From NCBI RefSeq assembly GCF_039544005.1, contig NZ_BAABKV010000001.1:7998001-8062000 (forward strand): DNA of 64,000 nucleotides, written 5' to 3'. The stretch's first letter is position 1, and each line of letters starts with the position of its first letter. The notes below the pieces were generated by a model. It was given only the letters and a program-made list of their open reading frames with translations, was not told where the DNA came from and did not search any database. The translations under genes were made by a program, and so were the position numbers. Below, piece by piece: positions 25,927 to 34,195 of the stretch. Source of the DNA: Kitasatospora paranensis. Its GTDB lineage: Bacteria; Actinomycetota; Actinomycetes; Streptomycetales; Streptomycetaceae.

Positions 25927-27216
25927 GTGGTCGGTGGCGAGGCGGTCGTCGGTGACGTGGTCGGCGACGTGGTGCGAGAGTCGGCGCAGGCGGGGCGATT
26001 GGTGGTGTGGGAGGAGTCCGCGCGCGACGGCGCCCAGGCCAAGACCCTGATGCCTGCCGAGCTCCGGGTGCGGGTGGCGTGCGAACAGGGGCGGATGTTC
26101 GGCGGCGACGGGCCCCGCCACGTGGTCTTCGCCGCCGGGTTCCCGGCCGTCTGCGGTGAGGAGTTCGAGGCCGTGCGCCGGGTCGCCGTCGAGGCGGAGG
26201 GGGCGGTGAGCGTGGCCGCGGTCTGCCGGGGCACCGAGCGCGACGTCCGGCAGGCGCTGGCCTCGGTGCGGGGCACCGCGCACGCCCGGATCATGGTCGT
26301 GGTGCCGGCGTCCGAGGCGATGGCGCAGGTCATGGTCCACCGGGGTGCCCGGGAGGCGTTCGAGGACGCTGTCGCCCTGGTCAAGCAGGCCCGTGACCTC
26401 GACGACCGGATCGCGGTCGACCTGTGCCTGGCGGACGCCGCCCGCGCGGACCACGGACTGGTGGCCGCCGGGGCGCACGCCATGACCGGGGCGGGGGCGG
26501 GCACGGTGATCCTCGCCGACACAGTCGGTGCCCAACTGCCCGCCGAGACCGCCGCGATGTTCGCCCGGGTCCGGGCCCGGACGGGGCCGGAGGTGGTGCT
26601 CGGCTGTCACCTGCACAATGACCTCGGCCTTGGTCTGGCCAATACCCTGGAGGCGCTCAGGAGCGGTGTCCGGGTGGCCTCGACCGCCTGGCTGGGCCTC
26701 GCGGAGCGCTCCGGGCTGCCCGCCACCGAGCAACTGCTCTTCCTCCTCGCCCACGACCCCGACCGGGCCGGCCCGCTGGTCGGCGCCGAGGACGGCGGCC
26801 GGCTCTGGTGGACGCAGCCCGACCTGACCCGGCTGCCCGGCATCGCGCGGTCCGTCTCCGCCGGGGTCGGCCTCCCGCTCACCGTCACCACGCCGATCGT
26901 CGGTACGGGGGTGGGCACGATCTCCACCGGCACCCCGTTCGTCCACCCCGAGCTGTTCCAGCCCTTCGACCCCCAGGCCCGGTTGGGCATCACGCCGACC
27001 GTCGTCCTGACCCACCTCGCCAGCGCCCGCGTCGTCACCGCCGTCGCCGCACGCCTAGGCCGCGACCTCGACCGCGCGCAGGCGAGGACGGCGATGGCCT
27101 GGGTGAAGTCCCAGGCCTACCGCACCGGCCGGGCGGTGGTCGACGAGCAGTCGTTCGCCGCCTATCTGGACGGTCTCGCGGCAGCGGCCGGCGCCCCGGA
27201 ACGGGGCGCACCGTGA
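25927..27216 (+). CDS. DRE-TIM synthase (isopropylmalate/homocitrate synthase-like)
   Basis: A 429-residue protein from GTG 25927 with a strong AAGGGAGG site. The N-terminus VVWEESARDGAQAKTLM corresponds to the DRE-TIM motif (RDGxQ) that binds metal and substrate, and GCHLHNDLGLGLANTLEAL is the HxHxD metal site. IVGTGVGTISTGTPFVHP is unlike the glycine loop of LeuA, and no C-terminal allosteric LeuA domain is present. These enzymes join acetyl-CoA to a 2-oxo acid or cleave the reverse; the substrate here is unknown. The stop overlaps the next start (GTGA), coupling it to a YrdC-like protein. Confidence 0.8.
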   Translation: MVGGEAVVGDVVGDVVRESAQAGRLVVWEESARDGAQAKTLMPAELRVRVACEQGRMFGGDGPRHVVFAAGFPAVCGEEFEAVRRVAVEAEGAVSVAAVCRGTERDVRQALASVRGTAHARIMVVVPASEAMAQVMVHRGAREAFEDAVALVKQARDLDDRIAVDLCLADAARADHGLVAAGAHAMTGAGAGTVILADTVGAQLPAETAAMFARVRARTGPEVVLGCHLHNDLGLGLANTLEALRSGVRVASTAWLGLAERSGLPATEQLLFLLAHDPDRAGPLVGAEDGGRLWWTQPDLTRLPGIARSVSAGVGLPLTVTTPIVGTGVGTISTGTPFVHPELFQPFDPQARLGITPTVVLTHLASARVVTAVAARLGRDLDRAQARTAMAWVKSQAYRTGRAVVDEQSFAAYLDGLAAAAGAPERGAP

Positions 27217-28088
27217 AGCCGGACGAACCCGCTGCCGACGGCCCGGCCCACGACGGCCCGTCCGCCCACGATGGTGCCGCCACCGGTGCCCTGCGGGCCA
27301 CACGTACGGCCAGGACTCCCGGGGCCACCGACCTGGCCTCGATCGGCCGGGCCCTGGACCACGGGGCCGCGGTGGTGCTGCCGAACCCCGCCCCGCTGAC
27401 CCACGTCGTGGCCGGCACCGATCCGCAGGCGGTGAACATGGCGAAGGGCCGCCCCGCCGATCAGCCGGTCGCCCTCTGGGCCCACCACCCCGACACCCTG
27501 ACCGCCCTCGGCCCGGTCCTCGACCTCGACCCGGCCGGGCTCGCCCTGGTCGGACGGCTGCTGGCCGACGAACTCCTCACCCTCCTCGTCCCGTTGCGGC
27601 CTGCCGTCCGCCTCCCCGGGTGGCTGGCCCCGGCGAGCAAGGACGGCTGGGCCCTGCTGTTCGGGGCCCGCTGGGCACCGCTGCGGCAGCTCCTCGACCG
27701 CACCCCGGTCCTGTACGTCAGCAGCGCCAACCGCACCGGCCGGCCGCCCGCCGCCACCCCGGCCGAGGCCGTCGCGATGTTCGCCCCGGCCACACCGGTG
27801 CTCGACACCGCCGACCTGCCCGACACCGCCGATCTGCCCGACACCGCCGACCTGCCCGACCGGCTCACCGGGCACCGCGCGGCCCCGACCGGGAGCGCGC
27901 CGGTGCGCCGGGCGACGACCACCCTCAGACTCCATCCCGACGGCCGCCTCGCCCTGCACCGCCACGGTGCCCAGGACCACCCGTACCCGGACGCCGCCGC
28001 CTACCTCGCCCGACTCCGTGCCGTCCTCCCGGAGGCTTCGGTGCAGGCTCCGGTGCAGGACGCGCGCCGTGCCGGCACCGCGGACTGA
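27213..28088 (+). CDS. YrdC/Sua5-domain protein coupled to the DRE-TIM synthase
   Basis: A 291-residue protein starting at GTG 27213 inside the previous stop. After a 45-residue low-complexity N-terminus it has the YrdC fold: NMAKGRPADQPVALW (family K-x-R-P region), GWALLFGARW, and VLYVSSANRTGRPPA (SAN motif). YrdC/TsaC enzymes activate threonine plus bicarbonate as threonylcarbamoyl-AMP; related domains carbamoylate other acceptors. It is probably not the housekeeping TsaC, as it is embedded with a synthase and has a repeated TADLPD linker. A second YciO-like gene lies at 55.4 kb. Confidence 0.75.
   Translation: MKPDEPAADGPAHDGPSAHDGAATGALRATRTARTPGATDLASIGRALDHGAAVVLPNPAPLTHVVAGTDPQAVNMAKGRPADQPVALWAHHPDTLTALGPVLDLDPAGLALVGRLLADELLTLLVPLRPAVRLPGWLAPASKDGWALLFGARWAPLRQLLDRTPVLYVSSANRTGRPPAATPAEAVAMFAPATPVLDTADLPDTADLPDTADLPDRLTGHRAAPTGSAPVRRATTTLRLHPDGRLALHRHGAQDHPYPDAAAYLARLRAVLPEASVQAPVQDARRAGTAD
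27804..27857 (+). repeat. Three 18-bp tandem repeats in the YrdC-like gene
   Basis: The 18-base unit GACACCGCCGACCTGCCC occurs three times at 27804-27857 (the second copy differs at one base) and encodes DTADLP three times in a linker of the YrdC-like protein. Length change would be in frame. Confidence 0.75.
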
Positions 28089-28093
28089 GGCCG

Positions 28094-28138
28094 CCCGCCC
28101 CCGCTGCGCCCGCCCCCGCTGCGCCCGCCCCCGCTGCG
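28094..28138. repeat. Three perfect 15-bp tandem repeats
   Basis: The 15-base unit CCCGCCCCCGCTGCG is repeated exactly three times, just after the stop of the YrdC-like gene and before the GNAT remnant. It looks like replication slippage in C-rich DNA. Confidence 0.75.
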
Positions 28139-28150
28139 CCCGGCCCCGGG

Positions 28151-28752
28151 GTGCCCGCCGCCGGATACCCCGACCGGCGCGACCCGGGGACGGACCGGGA
28201 CAATCGGCGCGTTCGCATCCTGTCCTTCCCCGAGAAGTCCGTACCGCGCGACCTGCGCCGCCAGGTACGCGACCTGCAGAACGAGGCATGGCCGCCGGGC
28301 GACGGCGATCCGGTGCCCGCTGTCGATGCGCCGGTCCACGACCCCCTGCTGCGCCCGCGTTCGATGCTCCTCGTGGACGGGGACACGGTGCTGGCCGCCC
28401 TCGACATCCTGTCGACGTCGATCGTGCACGCCGGCCGGCGCGCGGACGCGGACACGGCCGGCACCTGGTGGCGGCAGCGCGCGAAGCCATGCGCGCGGCC
28501 AGCCGCCTCGACCTCGGTGTCTTCACCTGCGACCGCGCCCTGCGGGCGTTCTACGAGAGTGCCGGCCGGCAGCACGTCCCCGGCGCCGTCCTGGTCGGCG
28601 GCACCGCCGACGCCCCCTTCGCCAGCGACCGGCCGGGATTCGACAAGGTCGTGATGGCCGCCCACTTCACCCTGCACGGCCGCCTGACCCCGGCGACCTT
28701 CCGCTCCGCGCGCATCGAACTCCACCCGGGCGTGATCGACCGGCTCTGGTGA
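28151..28752 (+). pseudogene. GNAT-like acetyltransferase with internal deletion
   Basis: The first frame, possibly from GTG 28151, gives VRILSFPEKSVPRDLRRQV, SMLLVDGDTVLAALDILST and SIVHAGR. Then, near 28440-28475, the reading moves to another frame: GRHLVAAAREAMRAASRLDL, GVFTCDRALRAFYESAGRQH, FDKVVMAAHFTLHGR and HPGVIDRLW. The second part is the C-terminal half of a GNAT fold, but the segment that should contain the strand before the acetyl-CoA loop (usually RRRGxG/A) is missing. This suggests a deletion rather than a one-base read error. Confidence 0.6.
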
Positions 28753-28834
28753 CCCGCGATCGACCGGCTGCGGTGACCGCCGTCGCGGAAAACCGCGATG
28801 CGGTGCGGGCGGCCGGCTCGGTAGCCTCACGCGC

Positions 28835-29371
28835 ATGGACGATGTCGACGGTTCGGCCCTGTCCGCCGCGGCCGCTGTGTTCGCGCCGGAGCCCGGCACC
28901 GTGGTGCTGATGTGCGGCCTGCCGGGTTCGGGGAAGACCACCTTCGCGCAGGAGCTCGAACGGCGGGGCTACACGCGGCTGTCCATCGACGAGGTCGTGT
29001 GGCGCCGGATCGGGCGGGACGCGGCGGAGCTCGACCCCGACGTGTACGAGCGCCTCAAGTCCGCCGCCGAGCAGGAGCTCGGGCACGAACTCATCCGGCT
29101 GATGGACGCCCGGCAGCCCGTCGTCGTCGACTACAGCTTCTGGAGCCGGGCCACTCGGGACCGGTACAAGGCCCTGGTCGAGAGCCACGGCTGCCGGTGG
29201 GAACTCGTCCGCCTCCTGGCCGACCCGGACACCCTGCTGCGCAGACTGGCCGCCCGCAACGGCCGGCACGGCGCCAACTGCGTCACCGTCTCCGAGGAAC
29301 TCCTGAACCGCTACCTCGCGGGCTTCGAGGAGCCGGTCGGCGAGGGCGAGCGCGTCGTTCCCCAGCGGTGA
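28835..29371 (+). CDS. P-loop kinase-like ATPase (AAA_33/zeta-toxin type)
   Basis: A 178-residue protein with Walker A GLPGSGKTT (about residues 28-36), LSIDEVVW, PVVVDYSFWSRATRDRYKAL and the LLADPDTLLRRLAARN segment, which looks like a lid. This layout matches small nucleoside or aminoglycoside-type kinases and zeta-toxin-like ATPases. No antitoxin gene is adjacent. TAGCCT lies 7 nt before the ATG, so the gene is probably leaderless. The substrate is unknown. Confidence 0.8.
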   Translation: MDDVDGSALSAAAAVFAPEPGTVVLMCGLPGSGKTTFAQELERRGYTRLSIDEVVWRRIGRDAAELDPDVYERLKSAAEQELGHELIRLMDARQPVVVDYSFWSRATRDRYKALVESHGCRWELVRLLADPDTLLRRLAARNGRHGANCVTVSEELLNRYLAGFEEPVGEGERVVPQR

Positions 29372-29375
29372 CGCG

Positions 29376-29900
29376 TCAGAGCATGCGGACGAGGCTGATG
29401 GCACCGAGGATGACGAGCAGCAGCAGGAAGAGGACGGTCACGACCGCCGTGCCGCAGCCGAGGAAGCGCAGGACGGGGGAGGAGGCGCCGCCGTCGTGCT
29501 CCCGGCTGTCGGGCCGGAGGTCGTCCCAGTCGACGGGGTGGCCCGCATCGGCGGTGGCCGCCTCGCGCAGTTCGGCGAGACGCGCCCGGGCGAACGGGGT
29601 GGCCGCGGCGGACTCGGGCCCCCGCCATGCCAGGGCGACCATGCAGGCCGCAGGCGTGTGGTGACGCGCTTCGAAGGCCGCGGTCTCCTCCGGGTCGCGG
29701 TCGTCGTCCAGGTACAGCCAGCGCCCGGCCTCGGTCGGCTCGCCGTACAGCCGGTAGATCTCACCGAGGCGGCGACGCACCCGGAGGTCGGTGGGGTAGG
29801 AGCAGACCAGGCCGCGCAGCCGCTGCCGCGCCATCGGCACCCGGCCCGCACGGAGGTCCGCGTCGGCGGTGGCGAGTGTCTGTTCCACGGTCACCGCCAC
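29376..29900 (-). CDS. Conserved protein with TPR-like N-terminus and C-terminal membrane helix (DUF6584-like)
   Basis: A 174-residue protein. The N-terminus (VEQTLATADADLRAGRVPMA, then RRRLGEIYRLYGEPTEAGRW) forms TPR-like helices; residues about 150-172 form one hydrophobic helix (VVTVLFLLLLVILGAISLV), making a tail-anchored protein. The pattern GRWLYLDDDRDPEETAAFE resembles the DUF6584 family (from memory). It converges with the kinase gene, 4 bp apart. Function unknown. Confidence 0.7.
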   Translation of the reverse strand: MAVTVEQTLATADADLRAGRVPMARQRLRGLVCSYPTDLRVRRRLGEIYRLYGEPTEAGRWLYLDDDRDPEETAAFEARHHTPAACMVALAWRGPESAAATPFARARLAELREAATADAGHPVDWDDLRPDSREHDGGASSPVLRFLGCGTAVVTVLFLLLLVILGAISLVRML

Positions 29901-29998
29901 ATGATCGCCGATTGGGCCGGTGCCGCCTCCACCGGGGCCCGGCCCGGGGCCCTCGTCGAGGATCGCCGGCCCGGCCCTGGCGCTGGACGGGATCGCGG

Positions 29999-30568
29999 TC
30001 AGGCCGTGGGCCAGGTCCGGAGCAGGGCGTCGAGGCCGTCCAGGATCCGTGACCAGGACTCCTGGGAGTCCGGGGCGCTGTGGCTGAAGCCCCCGCTCAT
30101 CTCCAGCGTGACGTAGCCGTGGAAGAAGCTGCCCAGCAGGCGGACGGCGTGGGTCTGCTCCGGTTCCGCGAGGTCGTAGCCGCGGAGGACCGCCCGGGTC
30201 ATCTGTGCGTGCCGGCTGCCGGCGCTGGCGGCCGCCGCCTCCGGGCTCAGTCTCAGCTGGGCCGCGGCGTAGCGGCCGGGATGCGCGCGGGCGTAGTCGC
30301 GGTAGACGTCGGCGAGCGCGGTCAGGGCGTCCTTGCCCGCACGTCCGGCCAGGGCGTCGGCGCCGCGGTCGGCCATCTCCTCCAGGGCGAGCAGGGCGAT
30401 CCGGGTCTTGAGGTCGTGGGAGCTCTTCACGTGCGAGTAGAGGCTCGCGACCTTGACGTCGAACCGCCTGGCGAGCGCCGAGACGGTCACCTGCTCGAAG
30501 CCGACCTCGTCGGCCAGTTCCGCGCCGGCCTGGGTCAGGCGCTCGCCGGTCAGCCCTACGCGTCCCAT
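29999..30568 (-). CDS. TetR-family transcriptional regulator
   Basis: A 189-residue regulator from ATG 30568; the longer frame to 30703 would cross the operator. The N-terminal HTH shows LTQAGAELADEVGFEQVTVS and ALARRFDVKVASLYSHVKSSHDL. The C-terminal half is a WHG-type ligand-binding domain (FFHGYVTLEMSGGFSH). It lies divergent from the FBP-type gene with a 10-bp inverted repeat between, consistent with autoregulation and control of that gene. The inducer is unknown. Confidence 0.88.
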   Translation of the reverse strand: MGRVGLTGERLTQAGAELADEVGFEQVTVSALARRFDVKVASLYSHVKSSHDLKTRIALLALEEMADRGADALAGRAGKDALTALADVYRDYARAHPGRYAAAQLRLSPEAAAASAGSRHAQMTRAVLRGYDLAEPEQTHAVRLLGSFFHGYVTLEMSGGFSHSAPDSQESWSRILDGLDALLRTWPTA

Positions 30569-30600
30569 GACCCTCCTCTCATTGCCTGAGTCGATTATGC

Positions 30601-30625
30601 ATTTGCCTAAGAGCTTTAGGCAAAT
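30601..30625. promoter_or_regulatory. 10-bp perfect inverted repeat (TetR operator)
   Basis: ATTTGCCTAA (30601-30610) and TTAGGCAAAT (30616-30625) are exact mirror images with a 5-bp spacer. They lie 14 bp before the FBP start and 33 bp before the TetR start. A related half-site TTGCCTGA lies around 30592. This is a typical TetR operator. Confidence 0.7.
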
Positions 30626-30638
30626 TAGCCTCACCCTT

Positions 30639-31129
30639 ATGAAGCCGCTGACCGAGCAAGAGATCCGCACCGCGTTCGTGAACTGCACCAAGGGCGAGGC
30701 CAAGCGCCTCGCCGTCCCCCGCGACCTGGCCGACGTGCCGTGGGCGGACCTCGACTACCTCGGCTGGCGCGATCCCCAGGCCCCCGGCCGCGCCTACCTG
30801 GTGGCGGAGTTGGACGGCCTCGCGCGCGCCGTTGCGCTGCGCTCCCCACCACTGCCGGCGGGCACATGCGGCGCAGCATGTGCTCGATCTGCGTGACCAC
30901 CCACACCGGCGGCGTCTCGCTGATGGTGGCGCCGAAGGCCGGACGGGCCGGACAGCAGGGCAACTCGGTGGGCCTCTACCTCTGCAGCGACCTCTCCTGC
31001 TCGCTGTACGTACGGGGCATCAAGGACGCGGGCGCCGGCGCGCGCCTCCACGAGACGATCACGCCGGAGGAGAAGATCCAGCGGACGGTGGCGAACATCG
31101 CCGCGTTCGTCGCCAAGGTGACCGCCTGA
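30639..31129 (+). CDS. FBP-domain (elongation factor G-binding) protein, frameshifted
   Basis: The first frame from ATG 30639 reads MKPLTEQEIRTAFVNCTKGE to ARAVALRS. At about 30862, in GCCGGCGGGCACATG, one G appears missing; with it the reading is AGGHMRRSMCSICVTTHTGG and LYLCSDLSCSLYVRGIKD. The four Cys (CSIC and CSDLSC) form the treble-clef zinc finger of FBP-type proteins, which bind elongation factor G; family members include fusidic-acid resistance proteins, though many have other roles. Joined length about 163 residues, normal. The divergent TetR probably controls it. Confidence 0.8.
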
Positions 31130-31182
31130 GTCGTCGGCCGGGCTCGTCGGCTAGGCCGTCCGTTCGGCTCGTCGGTCGGGGC

Positions 31183-31887
31183 TCAGAGGCGGCGCAGGAC
31201 GGCGACGACCTTGCCGAGAATGACCGCGTCCTCCGCCGGGATGGGCTGGTAGGCGGGGTTGTGGGGGACGAGCCAGCTGCGGGCGCCGTCGAGCCTCAGG
31301 CGCTTCACGGTGGCCTCGCCGTCGATCATCGCGGCGACGATGTCACCGTTCTCGGCGACCGACTGGCGACGGACGGTCACCCAGTCGCCGTCGCAGATCG
31401 CCGCCCCGAGCATCGACTCCCCGCGCACGGTCAACGCGAACAGCTCGCCCTCGCCGACGATCTGGCGGGGCAGGGCGAACACGTCCTCGATGTCCTGCTC
31501 GGCGAGGATCGGCCCGCCGGCGGCGATCCGCCCGACCAGCGGAACCCGCACGCTCCCCGGCCCCGGCTGCATGGCACCGGCCAGCAGGCGGTCCTCGGCC
31601 GACCTGTCGTCGTCCCACACCCGGTAGGCGCGCGGGCGGCGCGGATCCGCGTACAGCACGCCCTTGGCCTCCAGTTGACGGATCTGGTGCGCCACCGAGG
31701 AGGTGCTGCTCAGTCCGACGGCGGCGCCGATCTCGCGCATGGACGGCGGGTATCCGCGGCTCGCGACGGTGTCCCGGATCGCGGTGATGATCGCGCGCTG
31801 GCGCTCGGTCAGCCCGTCGCTGCCGGCCCGGCCGAGGCCCGGGCGCCGGCCGGGGCGGCCCGGCTCCGGGGTGGTGGTGTCCGGCAT
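31183..31887 (-). CDS. lexA: LexA-family repressor
   Basis: A 234-residue protein. The winged HTH is GLTERQRAIITAIRDTVASR, PPSMREIGAAVGLSSTSSVA and HQIRQLEAKGVLYADPRRPR. The autocleavage site is Ala-Gly in RIAAGGPI, the catalytic Ser is in RGESMLG, and the Lys is in GEATVKRL. On binding RecA filaments LexA cleaves itself and releases SOS genes. A candidate LexA box lies 60 bp upstream. It differs from the canonical streptomycete LexA I recall (GESML where that protein has DSMIE), so it may be a paralogue; the neighbouring polymerase cassette would be a natural target. Confidence 0.88.
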   Translation of the reverse strand: MPDTTTPEPGRPGRRPGLGRAGSDGLTERQRAIITAIRDTVASRGYPPSMREIGAAVGLSSTSSVAHQIRQLEAKGVLYADPRRPRAYRVWDDDRSAEDRLLAGAMQPGPGSVRVPLVGRIAAGGPILAEQDIEDVFALPRQIVGEGELFALTVRGESMLGAAICDGDWVTVRRQSVAENGDIVAAMIDGEATVKRLRLDGARSWLVPHNPAYQPIPAEDAVILGKVVAVLRRL

Positions 31888-31946
31888 GGCGCCCCCTCGC
31901 TTCGGTTTCGGTCGGCTTCGGCCGTAACCGGCCCCGCCCGGGATTG

Positions 31947-31958
31947 GAACATCTTTTC
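31947..31958. promoter_or_regulatory. Candidate SOS (LexA) box upstream of lexA
   Basis: On the minus strand the bases read GAAA-AGAT-GTTC, one mismatch from the actinobacterial consensus GAAC-N4-GTTC. It lies 60 bp upstream of lexA and would give autorepression. One half-site is imperfect. Confidence 0.5.
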
Positions 31959-32101
31959 ACCGGAAACGGAACTCGGCCCCCGTCGGGCGCAGGGTGCGGG
32001 AGGCCTGCCGCCGTCGACCGCTCGCACGGACCGCTGCGACCGGCTGCCGTGACCGGCTGCCACGATCGGCCGTCGGCGCAGCAACGAGCGCAGCACGCCG
32101 A

Positions 32102-32989
32102 CTAACCGCCGTCGAGATCCTCCAGCGCCCGCTGCGCGGCCTCCGCGCGGGCCTTCGCCGCCTCGGTCTGCCGGGCCGCCTCTCCGTGCTCCGCGCGCAG
32201 CCGGTCCTCGGACTGCCGGGCGGTGAGCAGCCCGTCCTCGGCCGCCCGCAGGGCCTGCGCGGCCTCCGCCACGGCCTGCTCCGCCCGCTCGCGCCGCCCG
32301 GTGAGCTCGGCCTGCTTCCGGGTGAGGTCGGAGAGCGCGGCATGCGCGGCGTCGAGCTCGGCCGCGGCCCGGCCGAGTGCGGCGCGGGCGGCCACCCGGG
32401 CCGCGCGGTCCGCGGTCCGTCGCCGCTCCTGATCCGCCTCGGCCGCCGACCCGTCGACCGGGGTGGCCCTGCCGCCGCCGTTCCCGCCCGGGGTCGGCCC
32501 AGGCGCGGCAGGGAGGCCGGCCGGCATCTCGTCGAGCGCGGCGGGGAGGCATCCCGCCGCTGCCAGCCGGGCGGCCCCCTCGTCGGCGGTGGCCGCCCGC
32601 AGCGTCCGCTCCACCTCGCGCTGCTGGGCCTCGCTCAGCTGCTCTCCGCGGGCGGCCGCGTCCCGGACGGCCAAGGCGGTGAGCACGGTGATCGTGCGGT
32701 GGCGGCGCGCCGACAGCTCGCGCAGGGCCGGCCCGTCGCCGTCCCGCTGCGCGGTGCGCAGCGCCCGGCCCAGGTCGAGCAGCCCGGTCAGGTCGGCGGC
32801 GTGCGCCCTGGCAAGGAGGTTCACGGCGTGCGCGGCCGCGGTGGGCCTGCGCAGCTTGCGGATCCGCGCGGCCAGCGCCCGGTCTCCGTCCTGCCGCGCC
32901 CCGGCGGCGGCGCGGTCGCGTGCCGCTGTGAACTCGCCGACCGGCAGCGCGTAGAGCGCCGCTGCGAGCTCGTCACCGGTGTCCGCCAT
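32102..32989 (-). CDS. Coiled-coil protein of unknown function
   Basis: A 295-residue protein from ATG 32989, since the fold starts MADTGDELAAALYALPVGEF; the longer upstream frame is weak. The first 160 residues are helical (VGEFTAARDRAAA, RKLRRPTAAAHAVNLLARAH), followed by a Pro/Gly linker and a long Ala/Glu/Arg-rich coiled coil from about 185 to the end (AVAEAAQALRAAEDGLLTA and similar). No enzymatic motif. It lies 214 bp upstream of lexA on the same strand. Confidence 0.75.
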   Translation of the reverse strand: MADTGDELAAALYALPVGEFTAARDRAAAGARQDGDRALAARIRKLRRPTAAAHAVNLLARAHAADLTGLLDLGRALRTAQRDGDGPALRELSARRHRTITVLTALAVRDAAARGEQLSEAQQREVERTLRAATADEGAARLAAAGCLPAALDEMPAGLPAAPGPTPGGNGGGRATPVDGSAAEADQERRRTADRAARVAARAALGRAAAELDAAHAALSDLTRKQAELTGRRERAEQAVAEAAQALRAAEDGLLTARQSEDRLRAEHGEAARQTEAAKARAEAAQRALEDLDGG

Positions 32990-33123
32990 CTCCACCGGAC
33001 CTTCCTGCCTGCGCCGACGGGTGCCCCGGAGCCGATCCTCCGACACACCCGCGCGGGGTGCCACCGGTCGTGACCACCCCCACCGCGTCGGCCGGCCGGG
33101 GCCGGCTGTGTACGGTCGCGGGC

Positions 33124-34179
33124 ATGCCGAGAACAACGCCTTCGCGCCCGCTCGATGTCGAGGAGCTCTTTCCGGGGCTGGCGGCCCACCGGGGCACCAC
33201 CACCCGGCTCCATCCGCGCCCCGGGCGGCCGGACGCGTCGGTCAGTTCGGTGGGCGGCCCGCTGCTCTGGCCTGTGGACGAACCGTGGCCGGTCTGCACC
33301 GAGCCGCACGGTCACGCACGTGGCCGGCGGCCGGCCGACATCCACCGCCGGCGGCAGCTCCTGGCGGCCGCGTGGCTCCGTGATCCGCAGCGCGGCCCCA
33401 CGGACGGGGAACGGGAGGAGCTCCGGGAGCTCGACCGGCGGCACCGCGTCGACGGGGTCGACGCGACGGATCCGCTGCCGCTGATCGGTCTCGCACAGCT
33501 GTACCGGAGGGACGTGCCCGACCTGCCGGCCGGGCCGGACGACTGCGATCTGCTCCAGGTGTTCTGGTGCCCCTTCGACGCGCACGGCCCGACCGGCCAC
33601 GGCATGCTGCTCGACCTGCGCTGGCGCAGGTCCCGGGAGGTCACCGAGGTGCTGACCGCCCCGCCGCAGCCTCAGGTCGTCGGCTTCGAGGGGTATGTGC
33701 CGGAGCCGTGCGTGCTGCATCCGGAGCAGGTGACCACCTATCCGTTCGCCGGCCTGCTCCCGGAGGAGCTGTGCGCCCGGATCGACGCCTGGGACGAGGC
33801 GATGGACGAGGCGATGGACGAGGCCTGGGACGAGGCCGAGGAGTCGGCGGGCGGGGACGACGCCGTGGCGTCGGTCCGCTACCAGGACGACCTGTCGATC
33901 CCGCCGGGCTGGCGCGTCGGCGGCTTCGCCTCCTGGCACCTCACCGACCCGGCTCCGATGGACTGTCCCAGCTGTGCGACGCCGATGGAGCTGCTGCTGA
34001 CCGTCGACAGCTCGGAGTGGGACGGCGGCAGCGGCAGCTGGATGCCGCTGGAGGAGCGGGGACTGCTCCCGCGCCCGTCCGCCGATCCGACCGGGGTCAG
34101 CGTGGGCCGGTGGGGCGAACTCAACGTCTTCGCCTGCCCCGGGAGTCCCGGCCATCCGCACCGCTGGAGCATTCAGTAG
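33124..34179 (+). CDS. DUF1963-like protein
   Basis: A 351-residue protein starting MPRTTPSRPLDVEELFPGLA, with TACGGT 7 nt upstream (probably leaderless). Visible features are GPLLWPVDEPWPVC near the N-terminus, LIGLAQLYRRDVPDLPAG, LQVFWCPFD, GYVPEPCVLHPE, a DEAMDEAMDEAWDEAEE acidic repeat, and a late CPSC pair with LLLTVDSSEWDGGSGSWMPL. These are reminiscent of DUF1963-type proteins; function unknown. It converges with the next gene, 16 bp apart. Confidence 0.75.
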   Translation: MPRTTPSRPLDVEELFPGLAAHRGTTTRLHPRPGRPDASVSSVGGPLLWPVDEPWPVCTEPHGHARGRRPADIHRRRQLLAAAWLRDPQRGPTDGEREELRELDRRHRVDGVDATDPLPLIGLAQLYRRDVPDLPAGPDDCDLLQVFWCPFDAHGPTGHGMLLDLRWRRSREVTEVLTAPPQPQVVGFEGYVPEPCVLHPEQVTTYPFAGLLPEELCARIDAWDEAMDEAMDEAWDEAEESAGGDDAVASVRYQDDLSIPPGWRVGGFASWHLTDPAPMDCPSCATPMELLLTVDSSEWDGGSGSWMPLEERGLLPRPSADPTGVSVGRWGELNVFACPGSPGHPHRWSIQ

Positions 34180-34195
34180 GCCGCGTGAGGCGGCG

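Noticed and set aside
28094..28138. Short tandem repeats considered as a CRISPR array
   Set aside because: Units are contiguous with no spacers, and no cas genes are present.
28835..29371. Zeta-toxin/antitoxin system
   Set aside because: The P-loop kinase resembles zeta-type ATPases, but no small antitoxin gene is adjacent and the gene has its own promoter. A simple kinase is more likely.
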